Source: Trebouxia sp. TZW2008
Taxonomy: Eukaryota > Chlorophyta > Trebouxiophyceae > Trebouxiales > Trebouxiaceae
Assembly: GCA_002118135.1 (NCBI GenBank)
Contig: BDIU01000080.1
Span: 62,001-126,000 of the forward strand
Length of the DNA stretch: 64,000 nt
Direction: 5' to 3'
Shown here: positions 24,601 to 36,250 of the stretch, piece after piece
Numbering within the stretch: the first letter of the stretch is position 1
How the letters are laid out: each line of letters opens with the position of its first letter
Translations under genes and position numbers: made by a program
Notes under the pieces: model-generated
Database searches by the model: none
What the model was told of the DNA's origin: nothing
What the model saw: only the letters and a program-made list of their open reading frames with translations

Positions 24601-27600
24601 GCTCCGTCTTTCCAGGTACATTGCTCCTTCATGCTCTGCTGTTCCCATTGCTTTTGCTGCTGCTGTGCTTGTTGCATCAACTTGCCAGCTCCAACCTCGG
24701 CTATGCACGGCTTGGAAACCACCCAGCAGAGAATTGTCAAATGCCTGTTGCTCAGCCTGTCGACGCTACATGGTTCCTGTATAATTCAATGCTGCTGCTG
24801 TTGTTGTTGCCATTGGTATTCTTGAAATTGCTGCTGTTCCTGCATCTTCTTCTTGTCATCTTGTGCATCAGCCTGCTGGCGCTAATTTTGCCATGAATGG
24901 CTTGAAAACCACCCAGTAGAGGATCGTCAAATGCCTGCTGCTCAGCCTGTCCAACAGTACGTGGTTCCTGTATGGTTCTTTGCTGCTGCTGTTGTTGTTG
25001 TTGTTGTTGCCATTGCTGCTGTTTCTGCATCTTCTTCTTGTCATCTTGTTCATCAGCCTGCTGGCCCTAATTTTGCCATGAATGGCTTGAAAACTGCCCA
25101 GTAGAAAACCATCAAGTGCCTGCTGCTCAGTCTGTCCAATGGTGAATCGCTCATGCATGGTTTGATGCTGCTGCTGCTTCAGCTGTTCTCTGAGTCACTT
25201 TGAACAGCAGATGCTGTAGACATAAAATTGCTGATAAAAACTTGAGATGTAGCCATATTGCGCTGCACAACAGTGGCTTTTCTTTGTTGCAAGCCATGCG
25301 GCATTCATGACCATCAAAGGCCTCCTGTGTTTGTACAACAAAAGTGAATCAGCCTTTGGACACTGACCAATACTTGTTTTGCCATTTCCTTCTTCCCTTT
25401 GTCAAAGGTGCTGTGCTGTGCAGGTGAAGTGCGTATGTACAATGAGCAGCGTCTAGTTTCAATTACTCAGTTCAGTTCACCAGTCAATGCCATGACCTTT
25501 GGCAAATTTGGGCGGGAAGACAGCACCCTCATCAGTGTCACATGCAAAGGTAAGGGTGTCTTCTGGACATCAGTCATCACACCGCATATCATCAAAGGGT
25601 GTGATAGCCATGACATCAGTCACATGAAGTTGTTGTGAGGACAGCAACAAGCTTTGCGCCCACTTTGCAAAGAGACAATCACAATAAAAACAAGTGGGCA
25701 TGTTTTGCTGTCATGCAAGCCTCTTGACCCATTGATGCTGCCACACTGGAGGTCTTGATGTGAGGACTCTGCCCGGAACAGCTCAATGGTGTGGGGGATT
25801 GCCACAGGGGCCCCTAAAACAGGACGTTCCCTGTCTCGCCAGGTTGAGACAACTCCCTGGACCCAAGTATCTTATCAAATGGTGAACATGCAGGCGGTCT
25901 TGATGCGAAGATTCTGCCCAGAACAGCCAAGCTGGATGGTGCAGGGGCTGCCACAGGACCCCCACCAGTACAGGACATCCCCCTTGACAAGACTGAAGCT
26001 GGTGCATTGCGCAGTGTTGATGACTTGTTAATCATGAACCCTTGTTGCTGCTGCACAGGAGGTCTTAAAGTGAAGAATATGCCTGGAACAGCCAAGCTGA
26101 ATAGTGGGAGCGCTGCCGCAGGGCCCTCAACAGAACAGGACGTTCCCTGTCTCATCAGGACAAGACAGCCCACTCAATCCAGCTATCAATTGTCATGCTG
26201 ACATTCAGGCGGTCTTGATGTGAAGATTCTGCCCAGAACAGCCAAGCTGGATGGTACGGGGGCTGCCACAAGGCCCCCACCAGAACAGGACATCCCCCTT
26301 GACATACCCAAGAGGACAGCTGCCTACATTGCTCAGGTGCAGATTTTTGTGCAATGTATCTTGAGTCGACTTTGCTTGCAGCCAAAGACAGAGCTGCCTG
26401 TGACGCGTTGCTGAGGCCCAATAAACGAATTTGTCATTCTGTTGTTCAGATTTGTCACTGGTTGCAGTCATGCAAGTATTGCCCAGGTGCCAACTTTACA
26501 ACTACAGTCTCTGCTGGCTCTGCTTCTGACACATATTGCCGACAGTACACCATTCGTACATCTGATGCATGAGCTGGTCTGCATTGTTTTGTCATATTCG
26601 TCAATCATCAGTCACTGTTTGATGCAGACTGAGCGTTAGAAGGCAAGTGCAGTGGACATGCAGACCACCTTTCAGCAGAAGCCAGCTTTTCTGCATCCCC
26701 TGTGCCAGCCAGGACTGACGCCATCACCAACTCCAGCCAGCAAATCAGCAACAATGAAATCAAACTTCTGTGCTGTGTCGTTCTTTGAAACAAATCATGT
26801 TTGCTACAGACTGAGCGTGAGAAGGCAAATGCTGTGGACATGCATACCACCTTTCAGCAGGCGCTGGTGAAGCTGCGCCTTACCACTGCCAGAGCCTACT
26901 TCAAGGTCCTCACAGATGGCCAGGTCAGCATTTTAGTATACAGTACCTCTCTTGGTAATGTCTGCGCTGGCTACCCAGAACGTTGTCATTTGATCAAACC
27001 TACACAAATGTCTCCAGAGACAGCCAACTTACTGTTTTGTTTCAACAGGCTTAGATCCTCGACCGCTTGTAATAATTGAGGCCCCGATCATCGTACCAAA
27101 TGGTGTTCACTTTCCTTGTGAATGCATGGCTTGAATCAAAACAGCTGTGAAAGCTGAGTTTGACAGGATGTTTGCTTGATTTCAGCTCTCAGGAGCTCAA
27201 GTTGTAGCCTCTGACACACTTCGCTTCAACAAGACAACAAAATCATGGTAATGATGACACTGATGCTCACAAATGCATGTGTTCCTAATGTGCAGGGTGC
27301 AACTTCCACCTCATCAGCTTCATCAGCATCCTTGAGCCTCAATGCCACAGTCAGTGGGCTGGGGCCTGCCTTCAAACTGACCCTGGAGCTGACCAACAAC
27401 GCAGATCAGCCTATCAGAGATGCTGCACTGGTGAGCTTCCAGCACAAACATGCCTGCACTTCTGCCATGGCTGCTGCCAAGACACTTGTGGTGTGCTATC
27501 AGTGTACAAATGCAATGTTTCTAGATGCAGCCCATTGGAAGTTGTGCATGGGGATTCTGACTGCTATGAGGAGAATGTCATGTGCAAAACATGCCAGCAG

Positions 27601-28044
27601 CACACTTGACAACAGCTGTTGTGTCCTTGTGATCACAGCACATGTCTGAATTTGCAAGACACTGCACGGCAAACATGTCAACTCATGTGGCTATCCAGTA
27701 TGCACTTGCTCTCAGACATTGCATCAATGCACTGCCCTTCACCAGCAAACTGTTGATTGGCTTGTCAGACCTCATAGCTGTTAGACTGGTGATGCCAAGT
27801 ATGCTGCCCTCTTGCTTTGCAGGTGTTGCTATACAACAGGCAGATGTACAAAGCTGAGAATGATCAAGTGCAGCTTCCAGCATTGTTGACAGCAATGCAG
27901 TACCATTTTGACATTCGAATACGATGCTTAGACCCCGAGGCTGGGGTGGATGCTGTGAAAGTTCTATTACACAGCAAGCAAATTTCGGTCCCTTTGCTTT
28001 CTGCTCTGATCAAAATGCCTCTGTCGGAGCTAGAAGAGGAGTAA
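21652..28044 (+). CDS. BBS1: BBS1, BBSome subunit (11 exons)
   Basis: Component of the BBSome, the coat-like complex that moves membrane proteins in and out of cilia. Exons: 21652-21870, 21943-22151, 22209-22464, 22823-22949, 23669-23766, 24159-24351, 25424-25549, 26209-26336, 26810-26923, 27296-27430, 27823-28044, total 608 aa (human 593). Diagnostic stretches in order: MWLDAHFDILAGVKAFSSCL, YRNMRPYFKFTLP, EDAVSCLVLGTESSQVLVLN, FGREDSTLI, VSGLGPAFKLTLEL, and the C-terminal SVPLLSALIKMP. They cover the N-terminal beta-propeller and the C-terminal gamma-adaptin-ear-like region. Exon 3 is joined through acceptor CCTAG because the nearer TGCAG breaks the frame. Intron 4 uses a GC donor. A possible extra exon at 27186-27247 does not keep frame and is omitted. 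Confidence 0.93.
23020..23300 (+). repeat. Two copies of BBS1 exon 4 end plus intron start
   Basis: The 3' end of exon 4 (GCCTCTGAAGC.TGTGCCGGCC through CTTCAG) and its GC donor recur at about 23029 and 23164. The following ~80 bases of intron (TGTCACTGCTGCTGTTG ... CAGGAGCAGATAC) recur too. The unit is ~115-135 bp and lies downstream of the real exon. Confidence 0.9.
24390..25145 (+). repeat. Four to five copies of BBS1 exon 6 (3' part with donor)
   Basis: After the intact exon 6 (ends 24351), its 3' part recurs at ~24527-24614, 24670-24765, 24860-24958 and 25047-25143, with a fragment at ~24391-24430. Each keeps recognisable INLPA..LAMHGLE, then K/MPAAQ-like sequence and mostly a GTAC donor. 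Stops have appeared (e.g. the TAA after HGL in the first copy). Spacing is ~145-190 bp. Trinucleotide (TTG)n tracts have expanded between copies. Confidence 0.9.
25745..26170 (+). repeat. Three partial copies of BBS1 exon 8 (5' part)
   Basis: Copies begin near 25749, 25894 and 26059, each after an AG, and encode GGLDV(K/R)ILPRTAKLDG-like sequence followed by the Pro-rich segment. They precede the complete exon at 26209, the only copy that also encodes PKRTAAYIAQ and reaches a donor in frame. Period ~145-165 bp. Confidence 0.9.
26628..26680 (+). repeat. Partial copy of BBS1 exon 9 (5' part)
   Basis: After GATGCAG it reads TER, then an in-frame TAG, then KASAVDMQTTFQQ. The intact exon TEREKANAVDMHTTFQQ starts at 26810. 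Confidence 0.88.
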
Positions 28045-28496
28045 AGCATCGGGCTCTGCAGCCTGAGCCAACACATGCAGACAACAGCAGCTTAACAATG
28101 TCACGGTATCCAGCATTTTGTTCTTCTCTCGCTCTATCATGCATGCTGGCTTAGCACGCTCTAGGATAAAATTTGTAGTTGTTGTGCTTTGATCAGCAAA
28201 CATACGCACCAGTCCAGACTGACGTGTTTGACTTGCTGATGGCTGATGCATGTTGACTTCAGAAGGTTCAGACAATCATTTGGAGTGCTGTCAGCATGGC
28301 ATACAGCTGTGTGTATGCAGCTGTGAGGACTATGGAGAAAATCACGCAGAGTATTGGCTGTGTGAAACATGTGAACAGTTGGTCATGAAGTCCATGACAT
28401 CAGATTCTGAAATAAGATGACTGAGCCTAAAAGCCTTGCACTGTTGGAGGTGCACATCACAATTTGACATCCCTTTTGACATTCATTAGGGTCCTT
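28045..28496. other. Convergent 3' ends of BBS1 and ALG5
   Basis: 452 bp between the two stop codons. Expected to hold both 3' UTRs and polyadenylation sites. No gene seen. Confidence 0.5.
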
Positions 28497-31400
28497 TCAC
28501 GCTTCTGCTTCTGTTTTGATGGCCCATCGTCTGAATACCTTATAGCCAAGTAGAACAGCCAGAAGTTCAAGTGCCATATTGATCATTGATGTTATCCGTA
28601 TCTTTGAGCCTGCAGATCAGTAAAAGCTTCAGGACTCTCAACGCCTTGTGCTGTCAGGAAATTTTACCAACGAGCAAGCCTTTCTTGCTGCAACTTCCAG
28701 TCACAGCCAAAAGCAATTTGTTTTCTGCAATGTGTTGTGGTCGTAGCTATCAACAGCTGCTGTCAGACATAATGCAGACGTAAATACCTGGTACCTCTCT
28801 CCACTCTACTGGGACTTCTGCTATGGGAATGTGCAGTTCCTGCGCTATGTAGATCAGCTCAACATCAAAACACCATCGCTTAATGCGCTGATTCTTGTAC
28901 AGAGACCTTGCAGCTCGTCTTGTAAACAACTGCAACATCAGCATAAGAAGCTCTCTTAGCGTAGCGCCCAAGGTGACAGTCGCCTCAACAGTTTCTGCTG
29001 TTGCAGTTGCACTACACTCAGCTGAGCAGGCATGCTGTCCCATTTGAGGGTTGCTTGCATAGAAAAGAGTGACACACCAGCACAACACAAGTAGCAATTT
29101 CACATTAGGTACAACATCCAATACACAACAATGAGTCTTCTCAGAGCACGTTGCTGAATCAGTAAGCAGTTGTATCCAGAGCACTCTGCCCTGACACTTC
29201 ACAGCACTGCAAGTTAGATTACAGAACACAAACACAAGAAGCTGAGGTCCTCTGAGGCTGACCTTGAAACCACATTGAGTGTCTTTGACCTTGTCACCAA
29301 CAACAAGCATGACCAGCAGATGGAACCCCCGCATCAGCATATTCCTGCAGAATGTGGTCAACATGTTCAAAAAATGACGACAACGCATAAGTACAGCATT
29401 CAGATTGTCATGTGAAACAGGCAGGAATCTGAAGCTGTGAATCACCAAAATTCTGACTTGAATTGTATGCAACAAATTGAGATCAATACATCAGACATAA
29501 AAAGGAATGTGTTGCAGAGTACCAATGCTTTGACTGCAGCATGCAATGATTGACTGATTGATACAGTACAAACGGCTCAGCTGTTGAAAGTTCTAGTGCG
29601 CGTGCCTCGCTCTTCTGTTGACAGCTTGTTGTTAGATGTGAGCTCTAGATCCAGAGAGAAGAGAGTGGATGACAGCAGTATCAACAAACGCTGTTGCTAG
29701 AAATGCTGGCACAAAAGCTTACAGTCAACACAATGTGGCAACAGTCAAGGTACCTGTGCCACGCTCTTCTGTTGACAGCTTGTTGTTGCATGTGCGCTCT
29801 AGACCCAATGGCCATCCCCAACCCACTTTGCTGCTGTATCAACCGTGTGCTTTGAGCTTGACCTGCAGCAACTTGAGGATCAGCAGATTGGAAAATGGCA
29901 GTCTGAGAAAAGCAATCTGGACATATTCTTTTCAGCCAGCAGCAAAACATGGTCGTCACAACACGCTGCAAGAATCTGGTCTGAGAGCTGTGGTAGCAGC
30001 AGCTGGAACGCTTGCCGAGGAACAATTTTGTAATCAGGGTTTGACTGCACTTGACAATGTTCACAACATCTGAAGCCACTTCAGCTCGACCATTAGCGTC
30101 CAACAATCTCAGACCTTGACCAAAATAGCCCGCTTGCTGTCATGTCTCAGTGCCATAATACGCTGAAGGAATGCAAAACGCAAGCTTGCCTGGGTCATTG
30201 AGGTCTTTGAGCGCTGCTTCCAGCTTGGCTAGGTCTGAAATGCGGGTTGCGCCATCAGCATCTGCCATCAAGAGGTGCTGACCTCTGCCAATCAGCATGC
30301 CTGCTTTGACTGCACAGCCCTGCAAGAACAAGGGGTGAGTCACCCAGATATAAGAGTTGTTCTGCAACATCAGCCCATGCTGGAGTCATGCAAGTGTCAA
30401 GACTCTGAGCATAGAGAAGTCAGCATCTGGTGTGTTGTGCTACAGCTGCAGCTGCAGTCTCTGTGCTGTAGAACAGCTACTGCGAGCGCTGTCAAACAGA
30501 CAAGCAGCCATGTAAGAGCAAGGGATGCAGGACATTGATGCAACAGCGAAAGCAAAGCCTGGCAGCTGAGGAGGATTTTGCGCCGTGAGCTCTTTGCTTG
30601 TTTGTCAAGGCAGAGTTTTGAGCAGGGCTTGTATGCATTGAATCTGCTCATTGCTCCATTTGAGCAGTTCAAAACAAAAACAATTGTGAATTGCAGAACG
30701 ATGTAGTGTCTCTTGCTGCTGCTGCTGATGCTGGTGCTGCTGCAACCATGTTGAAACAATCCTTTCTCAGAAGCACAGGGCGTCACAGTACACAAAGCCT
30801 TCGGAGTTTTTGATTGCAAGCCTGTAATAGTCAGCAAGGCCGTTTTGCATTTCATGCAGGGTTGGCATGGTCTGCCAACTCCAATGTTGGCCAGAGACAA
30901 ACAAAGGCAGTGACCTTGATTGTCTGCATGACTGATTGTATACAAACATATGATATACCTTGCCCATGTTTCTGGAAAGTCTGATGACTCGCACAGTCTC
31001 AAAGCTATGCTTTCGCACATAGTCAAAGGCAATCCTGCAGTACGCAGACATCAACTTGTCAGCGTTCAGCCTTGATATCACAGAAGGGTGCACCAGTTAT
31101 GTAGCTTATGAGCGTTGATCATGCAAAAGCTGCTGTTGATGTGTATCAGCAGCGCAAGGCAGTCTGATCTCTGAGAAACTGCCTGATGCTGCCTAAGAAG
31201 TATTGCACTAGTTTGCCTCGCACACACTGTTACTGTAAGAGTGCAAGATGGCGGGAAACAGACAGCCTGTCTGATGTGTGGCGCACATACATGTAGAGCA
31301 TGTGCCCTTGTTGTGTGCAAGCATGTCTGGCCTAATTTCAGCTTTGGTCTTACTTTTGTTTGCCTTGATCAATAAATTATTTATCTGCTTACTTGGATGT

Positions 31401-32218
31401 GTTGTCCCTGCTGCCGTCATCAACTATAATTATCTCGTAAGTGAAGTTTGCGCCTTGCTTGTCCCGCCTGTGTCTGAGATACCTGATAACACCAAAGCTT
31501 TGTAGTCAGCTCTGCTTTCGTGTTCACAAAGGTTGCGTCATCAAGATTTACAGCTGCCATGTTGATTTGTTGCTTGGAACCATCATGCATGCCAGGCTCA
31601 TGGCAACTTTATTGCTTGAAGAATCACCATCGCCACGCATGGAATGCATAAAAGGTGTCAAACAAGATGGATGCTTAGCAAAGCAAAGACCAGGTGGACA
31701 TAGCGTACCCAATGAGGTCGTCCAAGCTGACTGCTAGCCTGTCCTCTTCGTTGTATGCTGGTATGACCACTGACAAGGACTTGGTTGGCTCTGAAAAGAT
31801 GGATGGCGGCGGCACCTGATCAAGCACGATTCATTCAATAGCAGGAGAGCCAGTTGACACTGAGAGGTACGCTCGTCATAAATGTGCAATGCAAGGGTGA
31901 AAAAGCTTTAATACAGCAGGCCAGCTTGCCTTTTCAAAGGAGTCAGGATCTTCCAAGAAATGCTGTGATGCCTCCAAGTGGCTGTCTGCGTCGCTGCTAT
32001 CGAACCACTGACTCACGCGCCAGACGAGGAAAGCAACTGCAGATGCCTGCACAGGCATGGCTGACATCAGACACCTGATGAGGCTGCACATATAGCCGAA
32101 ATGCTTCGAAACGCTTCGAAACGCATTCAGCGTTTTGCATGGGCAAGCCGCAGTTGCTACAAATGACAAGGCTTCCTACCAGAAACAAGCTGGTTGCTGT
32201 AGCAGCAGCTGTCCACAT
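28497..32218 (-). CDS. ALG5: ALG5, dolichyl-phosphate beta-glucosyltransferase (10 exons)
   Basis: ER-membrane GT2 enzyme that makes dolichyl-P-glucose from UDP-glucose for N-glycan assembly. Exons on the minus strand: 32218-32180, 32046-31930, 31815-31709, 31482-31393, 31034-30959, 30319-30190, 29862-29754, 29344-29263, 28929-28788, 28609-28497, total 334 aa (Arabidopsis and human 324-336). An N-terminal membrane segment spans ~11-28. GT2 motifs are LSVVIPAYNEEDRL, IIIVDDGSRDNTSK (DD at 109-110), and MADADGAT (DAD 163-165, the metal-binding DxD). Further markers are IGSRAHM, MRGFHLLV, KDTQCGFK, and LKR-like IKRWCFDVELIYIAQ. Introns 2 and 6 use GC donors. The C-terminus ends NMALELLAVLLGY, like plant ALG5. 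Confidence 0.93.
29590..29655 (-). repeat. Partial copy of ALG5 exon 7 (3' part)
   Basis: Reads SGSRAHI, stop, QQAVNRRARH on the minus strand, duplicating the end of exon 7 (ends 29754). It lies downstream of that exon in gene orientation. Confidence 0.85.
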
Positions 32219-33399
32219 AATCTAAGCGAAGCAAGTGACTGACCGCCACCAGCTTGCTCCGCACAGCTATTTGCCGCGGTTCAGTGCATTCACAGATATC
32301 GTAAATCAACCGCTTGTCACCGCAGCTGCGACTTGTGATAGAGCGAGGTGAAGCGCAGAAGCAAGCGACGTTTGATCTTCGTATGCTGAGCATGGCATGG
32401 CACTGGGCATGTCATGCATGACCGGCTCGAGTTCCGCTGCTCAGCTACAGTACCTATCGTAGCGTTCACCCAATTGACCCAGTGAAAGGTTACAGACGGT
32501 CCACACGGGCGGCCCCGCACGGTGCAGATGTACAGCCTCAGCTCTTTGATAGATCTCCCGCTACTCTCGACTTAGCAAGGCCTTGACAACGCGGAAAAAG
32601 ACAGCCTCGCTCAACTCAGATCTGATTTGCAATTTTCATTTGACAAACGTCAGGTGCACGCTCGGCGCATACGCTGACGACGCAGTCTCGATGATCTCTC
32701 GGAGTGCAGCTCTGACCTAACTGCTGCCCAGAGCAGTCTGCCTTTTAAGTGAGCGCTTACGCAGCTTGTGACAAGAACCACAAGAAGATTTGCCTAGTCC
32801 CAGCCACACGAAAGTGCGCTGGCGCTGCCCCCAATGGTTCCTGACCATAGGGTCAAACATGAAGGGTCACAAACCGAGGTACAGTGGCTCCCTTCAGCAG
32901 TCACCTGCAGCACAATAAAACAGCAAGGCTGGTCGTGATTGGTGGCGCCTTGACCAGCTGGTTCTTAACCCCATGCACATTGCGCGCTGACTTTGTGTTT
33001 GTGTTGATCAGGCAAACATACAGACATTGCAGCCAGCTGCTAAAAGAGTGAGGTACTCACCCAGTCCGATGTCAGGTGAGGCAATGTACATTTTGATGCA
33101 CTCATGATGTATATATGCACAAGTGTTTTGTTCAATCGGGCTTGCACACTGCCAGAGTGCACTGTTGTGTTGAATCCATCATCTTGCTGCTGTGCTTGCT
33201 GTCTTGCCAGATAATTCAGCAGAAACCAACAGCGTCAGCTTTGCATGCCCACTTTCTTGAACCTGATCCTTGTCAGTGACTATTTCCATTAGCCACAGGG
33301 GTCCATATGTGCACCTGACCGCAAACCTTTCTTTTTGGTGTCTCAATGGTGATTAATGTTTCCTTTTTTGTTTCCAACAACCCCAGGTTTCTTGCAGAT
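32219..33399. other. Divergent spacer, ALG5 / unidentified gene
   Basis: About 1.2 kb. The ALG5 promoter lies at its left end. The 5' exon(s) of the plus-strand gene starting near 33.4 kb probably lie in the right half, but I could not place them. Confidence 0.4.
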
Positions 33400-35681
33400 G
33401 AGGTTCACAGAGCACCATCACCCAGCACCGCTCGCTCAGGGGACTTTGTAAGCCCCAACGGTGCAACCAGGGAGAGCAGCAGGCTCAGAAGCAAAGCAGC
33501 GTCTGCTCTCAAAGCAAAACAAGAACCTCAAGCACCACAAGCTGATTCAGGTGGCACCTGAAGCCTTTCACTCTGTGCAGAAGGCGCTGGTCTGTATATC
33601 GGCATCCTTGGGAACATGCCATTGTGACAGTCTCCTTTTGGGCTGCTCATTTGTCTGCATGTATCATGGGCACAGCTTGTTGCAACACTTTGATGCCAGC
33701 CATCACTACGATGCGACACTTGCCCTGCAAACAACTACGTAACTGCATGGCAGCCCTGTCTCACAGAATGAGCTCAAATGGACCACCCTTCGGGCTGCGC
33801 TTGTGAGGTTTGTTCCAGGAAGTCATCTGCTTGCAGATAATATTGTCCTGCCCTTGTTTGAGGAAGTCAAGTCTTGCATTGCTCATGTCAACTTCCAAGT
33901 CTCCTGTTCCCAGGGAAAACTGACGCTGTACCTCTTTACAAATGACTATTTTGACTCTTTTCATCCTGAATTTCCTGGAACAGATTCTGCCACAGCATCT
34001 GTCTCTGACATGCATTCTTTGTTGCAGCACATGATCAAGACAAAGCACAGTCCAACAGGAGCCGCGTGGCAAAGGCTGCAGAGGCTGCTGAGCGAATGAA
34101 GCATGCTTGCACAATCAATGAGGATGAACTGTTGGCTCTCAGACCCACCCTGCTTAAGGGCTACGCATCTGTGCGCGAGAAAGGCTCCAGGTGAAAAAAA
34201 GTATAATGTGCACCATGCTGCATTGCAGCTGCAACATGCTTTGACAAAGCCAGGCTGCCACTGCACTGGCAGCATCAATTCTGGAGTTGGCAACGCATAC
34301 ACATGAGCTGAGGCACCAGGACTTTGCACATGATATCATGTCAGTTTGTTTGCCAGGGTCATGCCAAGCAATTGGTCAACTGAAAGCCACCATCAACATT
34401 TGATGTGTACATTGGTGTTGCAATCCGTTTTGCGCCAAAAGGCAGCAGTTTGCTTGGGGTCTTGTGCTGCATGTGTTGCTCCTTTGACTGTTGTCGCTGA
34501 GTCTCCTGTACACGTGCAAGCTGGCCACATTTTGTTCCTCACTTGCTGATATATCTGTTGCAGGAACGAGGCTTTGGAGGCAGAGCTCAAAACACTGCTG
34601 TACTACTTCCGGCACCATACTGTTGAACCTGAGGTTTTGAAGAGGCTGTGTTTTGTGGAGCTTGTGTATATGCTGCAGAACCATGCCAACAGGTAAGAAC
34701 ATCCTGCTGAATCTACTGCTATGTCTAGCTTGCCACAGGCCATGTCTACCTTATCAGCACGATGTGACAAGTGCAAGTATGGTTCACAGCAAGAGCTCGC
34801 TTTAGCATATGCTGGCAGTTTGCTTCAGGGCATGTAGCAAATGCCACTGCTACTTTTGTGTCAGGAGCTGTAGCAAGAGCCTAAGTGGCCTTGAGCATGC
34901 TGCAAAAGCCAGCACAAGACCTTTTTTGACCAAACCAATCACCTGCTGCTGCGTGGATGCATAGTCAACATATGTTCACTTGTGTACTTACACAGGCGTA
35001 TGCAGACAAGAACATTCATTTTCTCTAAGCAAGATGCATTGTTGTGATTTCTGCCTAGGTGTTGAATAGCATTCCACCCATGACAAGTTCAGAACATCAA
35101 GTCAGAATATGTAATTTGTTATACAGGCTGGTGGCAGACTTGGCGGCTCAGCTGATAACATTGGGGCCCTGGAAGATTGTGTATGACGATCTCAGGCTCA
35201 TGAACGCAGCCTGGTTTGAGGAGCATGCCATCAACATACCACAGCAGCTTGCAGGCCCAGGTAGGCACTGATTCCTGCAGCGTAAATCATGGCAGGAAGT
35301 ATTGGTAATTGATGTTGCATGGACACCATCTCAACATGGCTGTGATTCACTTTTCAGATGCGATCTCAGCTGCTGGTGACACTCTGTACTTTGCAAGACT
35401 TGCTTCTCAGGAACATAAGTTCAAGCACAAGCTTGAATTTGAGTACTTTGTTGTTCGTGCATGGTGTGAGACACTGAGCAATCAGGCAAACTTTGGGTCA
35501 AACTGCATCGCTGCAACCCTCAATCTGCTGAGCCATATGTCATGCTTGCCGGAACAGTATATTCCCTCTGGATGAAATGTGTTTACCTGATTGTGCAGGT
35601 GTTGCTGCCTCAGCTGATGTGGTTCCAGTTGCAGCTGCATTGCAGAAGCAAAGCTCTGGATTACAAGAGCCACACAAGTAG
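33400..35681 (+). CDS. Unidentified protein, at least five 3' exons
   Basis: Exons that join in frame: ~33400-33550 (DEVHRAPSPSTARSGDFVSP..., polar), 34028-34190 (EAAERMKHACTINEDELL...KGYASVREKG), 34564-34692 (ELKTLLYYFRHHTVEPEVL / KRLCFVELVYMLQNHANR), 35127-35260 (LVADLAAQLITLGPWKIVY / DDLRLMNAAWFEEHAINIP), and 35599-35681 (ASADVVPVAAALQKQSSGLQ and a stop). The last three are helical and hydrophobic-patterned, suggesting a folded C-terminal domain. I do not recognise the family. The start is not found; the first exon listed has acceptor candidates TTTCTTGCAG and CCCCAG. It is tail-to-tail with the LRR gene at 36251. Confidence 0.6.
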
Positions 35682-36250
35682 CGACTGGCTGGTCCTCAAA
35701 GCAGAGCTCTGGACATGTTTAAATTTACACAACACAGAGGGCAAGGACTTTCCCACAAGTCTTTCATTTTGGGGACTGCCTGCCATTTGATTCGAGTGGC
35801 AGTGCTCAAGAAGCTTGTAGCTCTGATCTGCCATTATTTGCCGATGCTAGGTGAAACGCTTACATGCAAGTCCTGTCTGTAACAGTCACAAGGTCAGCAA
35901 CCGAAATCAGTTCCACGTCTACTCGGCATATGTTTGCAAGACATTTGGAAGGCATGCTTGACAGCCAGTTGTGACACGCTAGCCCATTCCTCAACAATGC
36001 CATAGCTACAAGTCTTCTGGAATCTGGGGCAAACATGAGGACAGTCACTGTACGCCTCCTACCTAGTGAGTGCCTAATGAGTGCCACTTGACAATATGAT
36101 CTGTTGTCAACATTGGCTGAACCTGACAGTAGTGGTACAGCCTGTCTAGAATGTACGGTCATTGCTGCATACATACAAATTAAGTATTGCCTTCTCTTTC
36201 AAGATTAGTCAAACTGATGCATCCTCTGGTCCACAAACTTGAAGCCTGGC
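35682..36250. other. Convergent 3' spacer
   Basis: 569 bp between two stops. A minus-strand frame at 35860-36174 is open but has no recognised domain. It could be decayed sequence from the adjacent LRR gene; I would not call it a gene. Confidence 0.4.

Noticed and set aside
27186..27247. Possible extra BBS1 exon (LSGAQVVASDTLRFNKTTKS)
   Set aside because: It has good-looking borders, but including it puts the next exon out of frame. Skipping it gives the family-like spacing between RAYFKVL and VSGLGPAFKL.
35354..35385. Possible copy of the last exon of the 33.4-35.7 kb gene
   Set aside because: Only an 8-base match (CTCAGCTG) around a TTTCAG acceptor; too weak to call.
35860..36174. Minus-strand gene between the unidentified gene and LRR gene B
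   Set aside because: Open frame only; no domain, no clear splice context.
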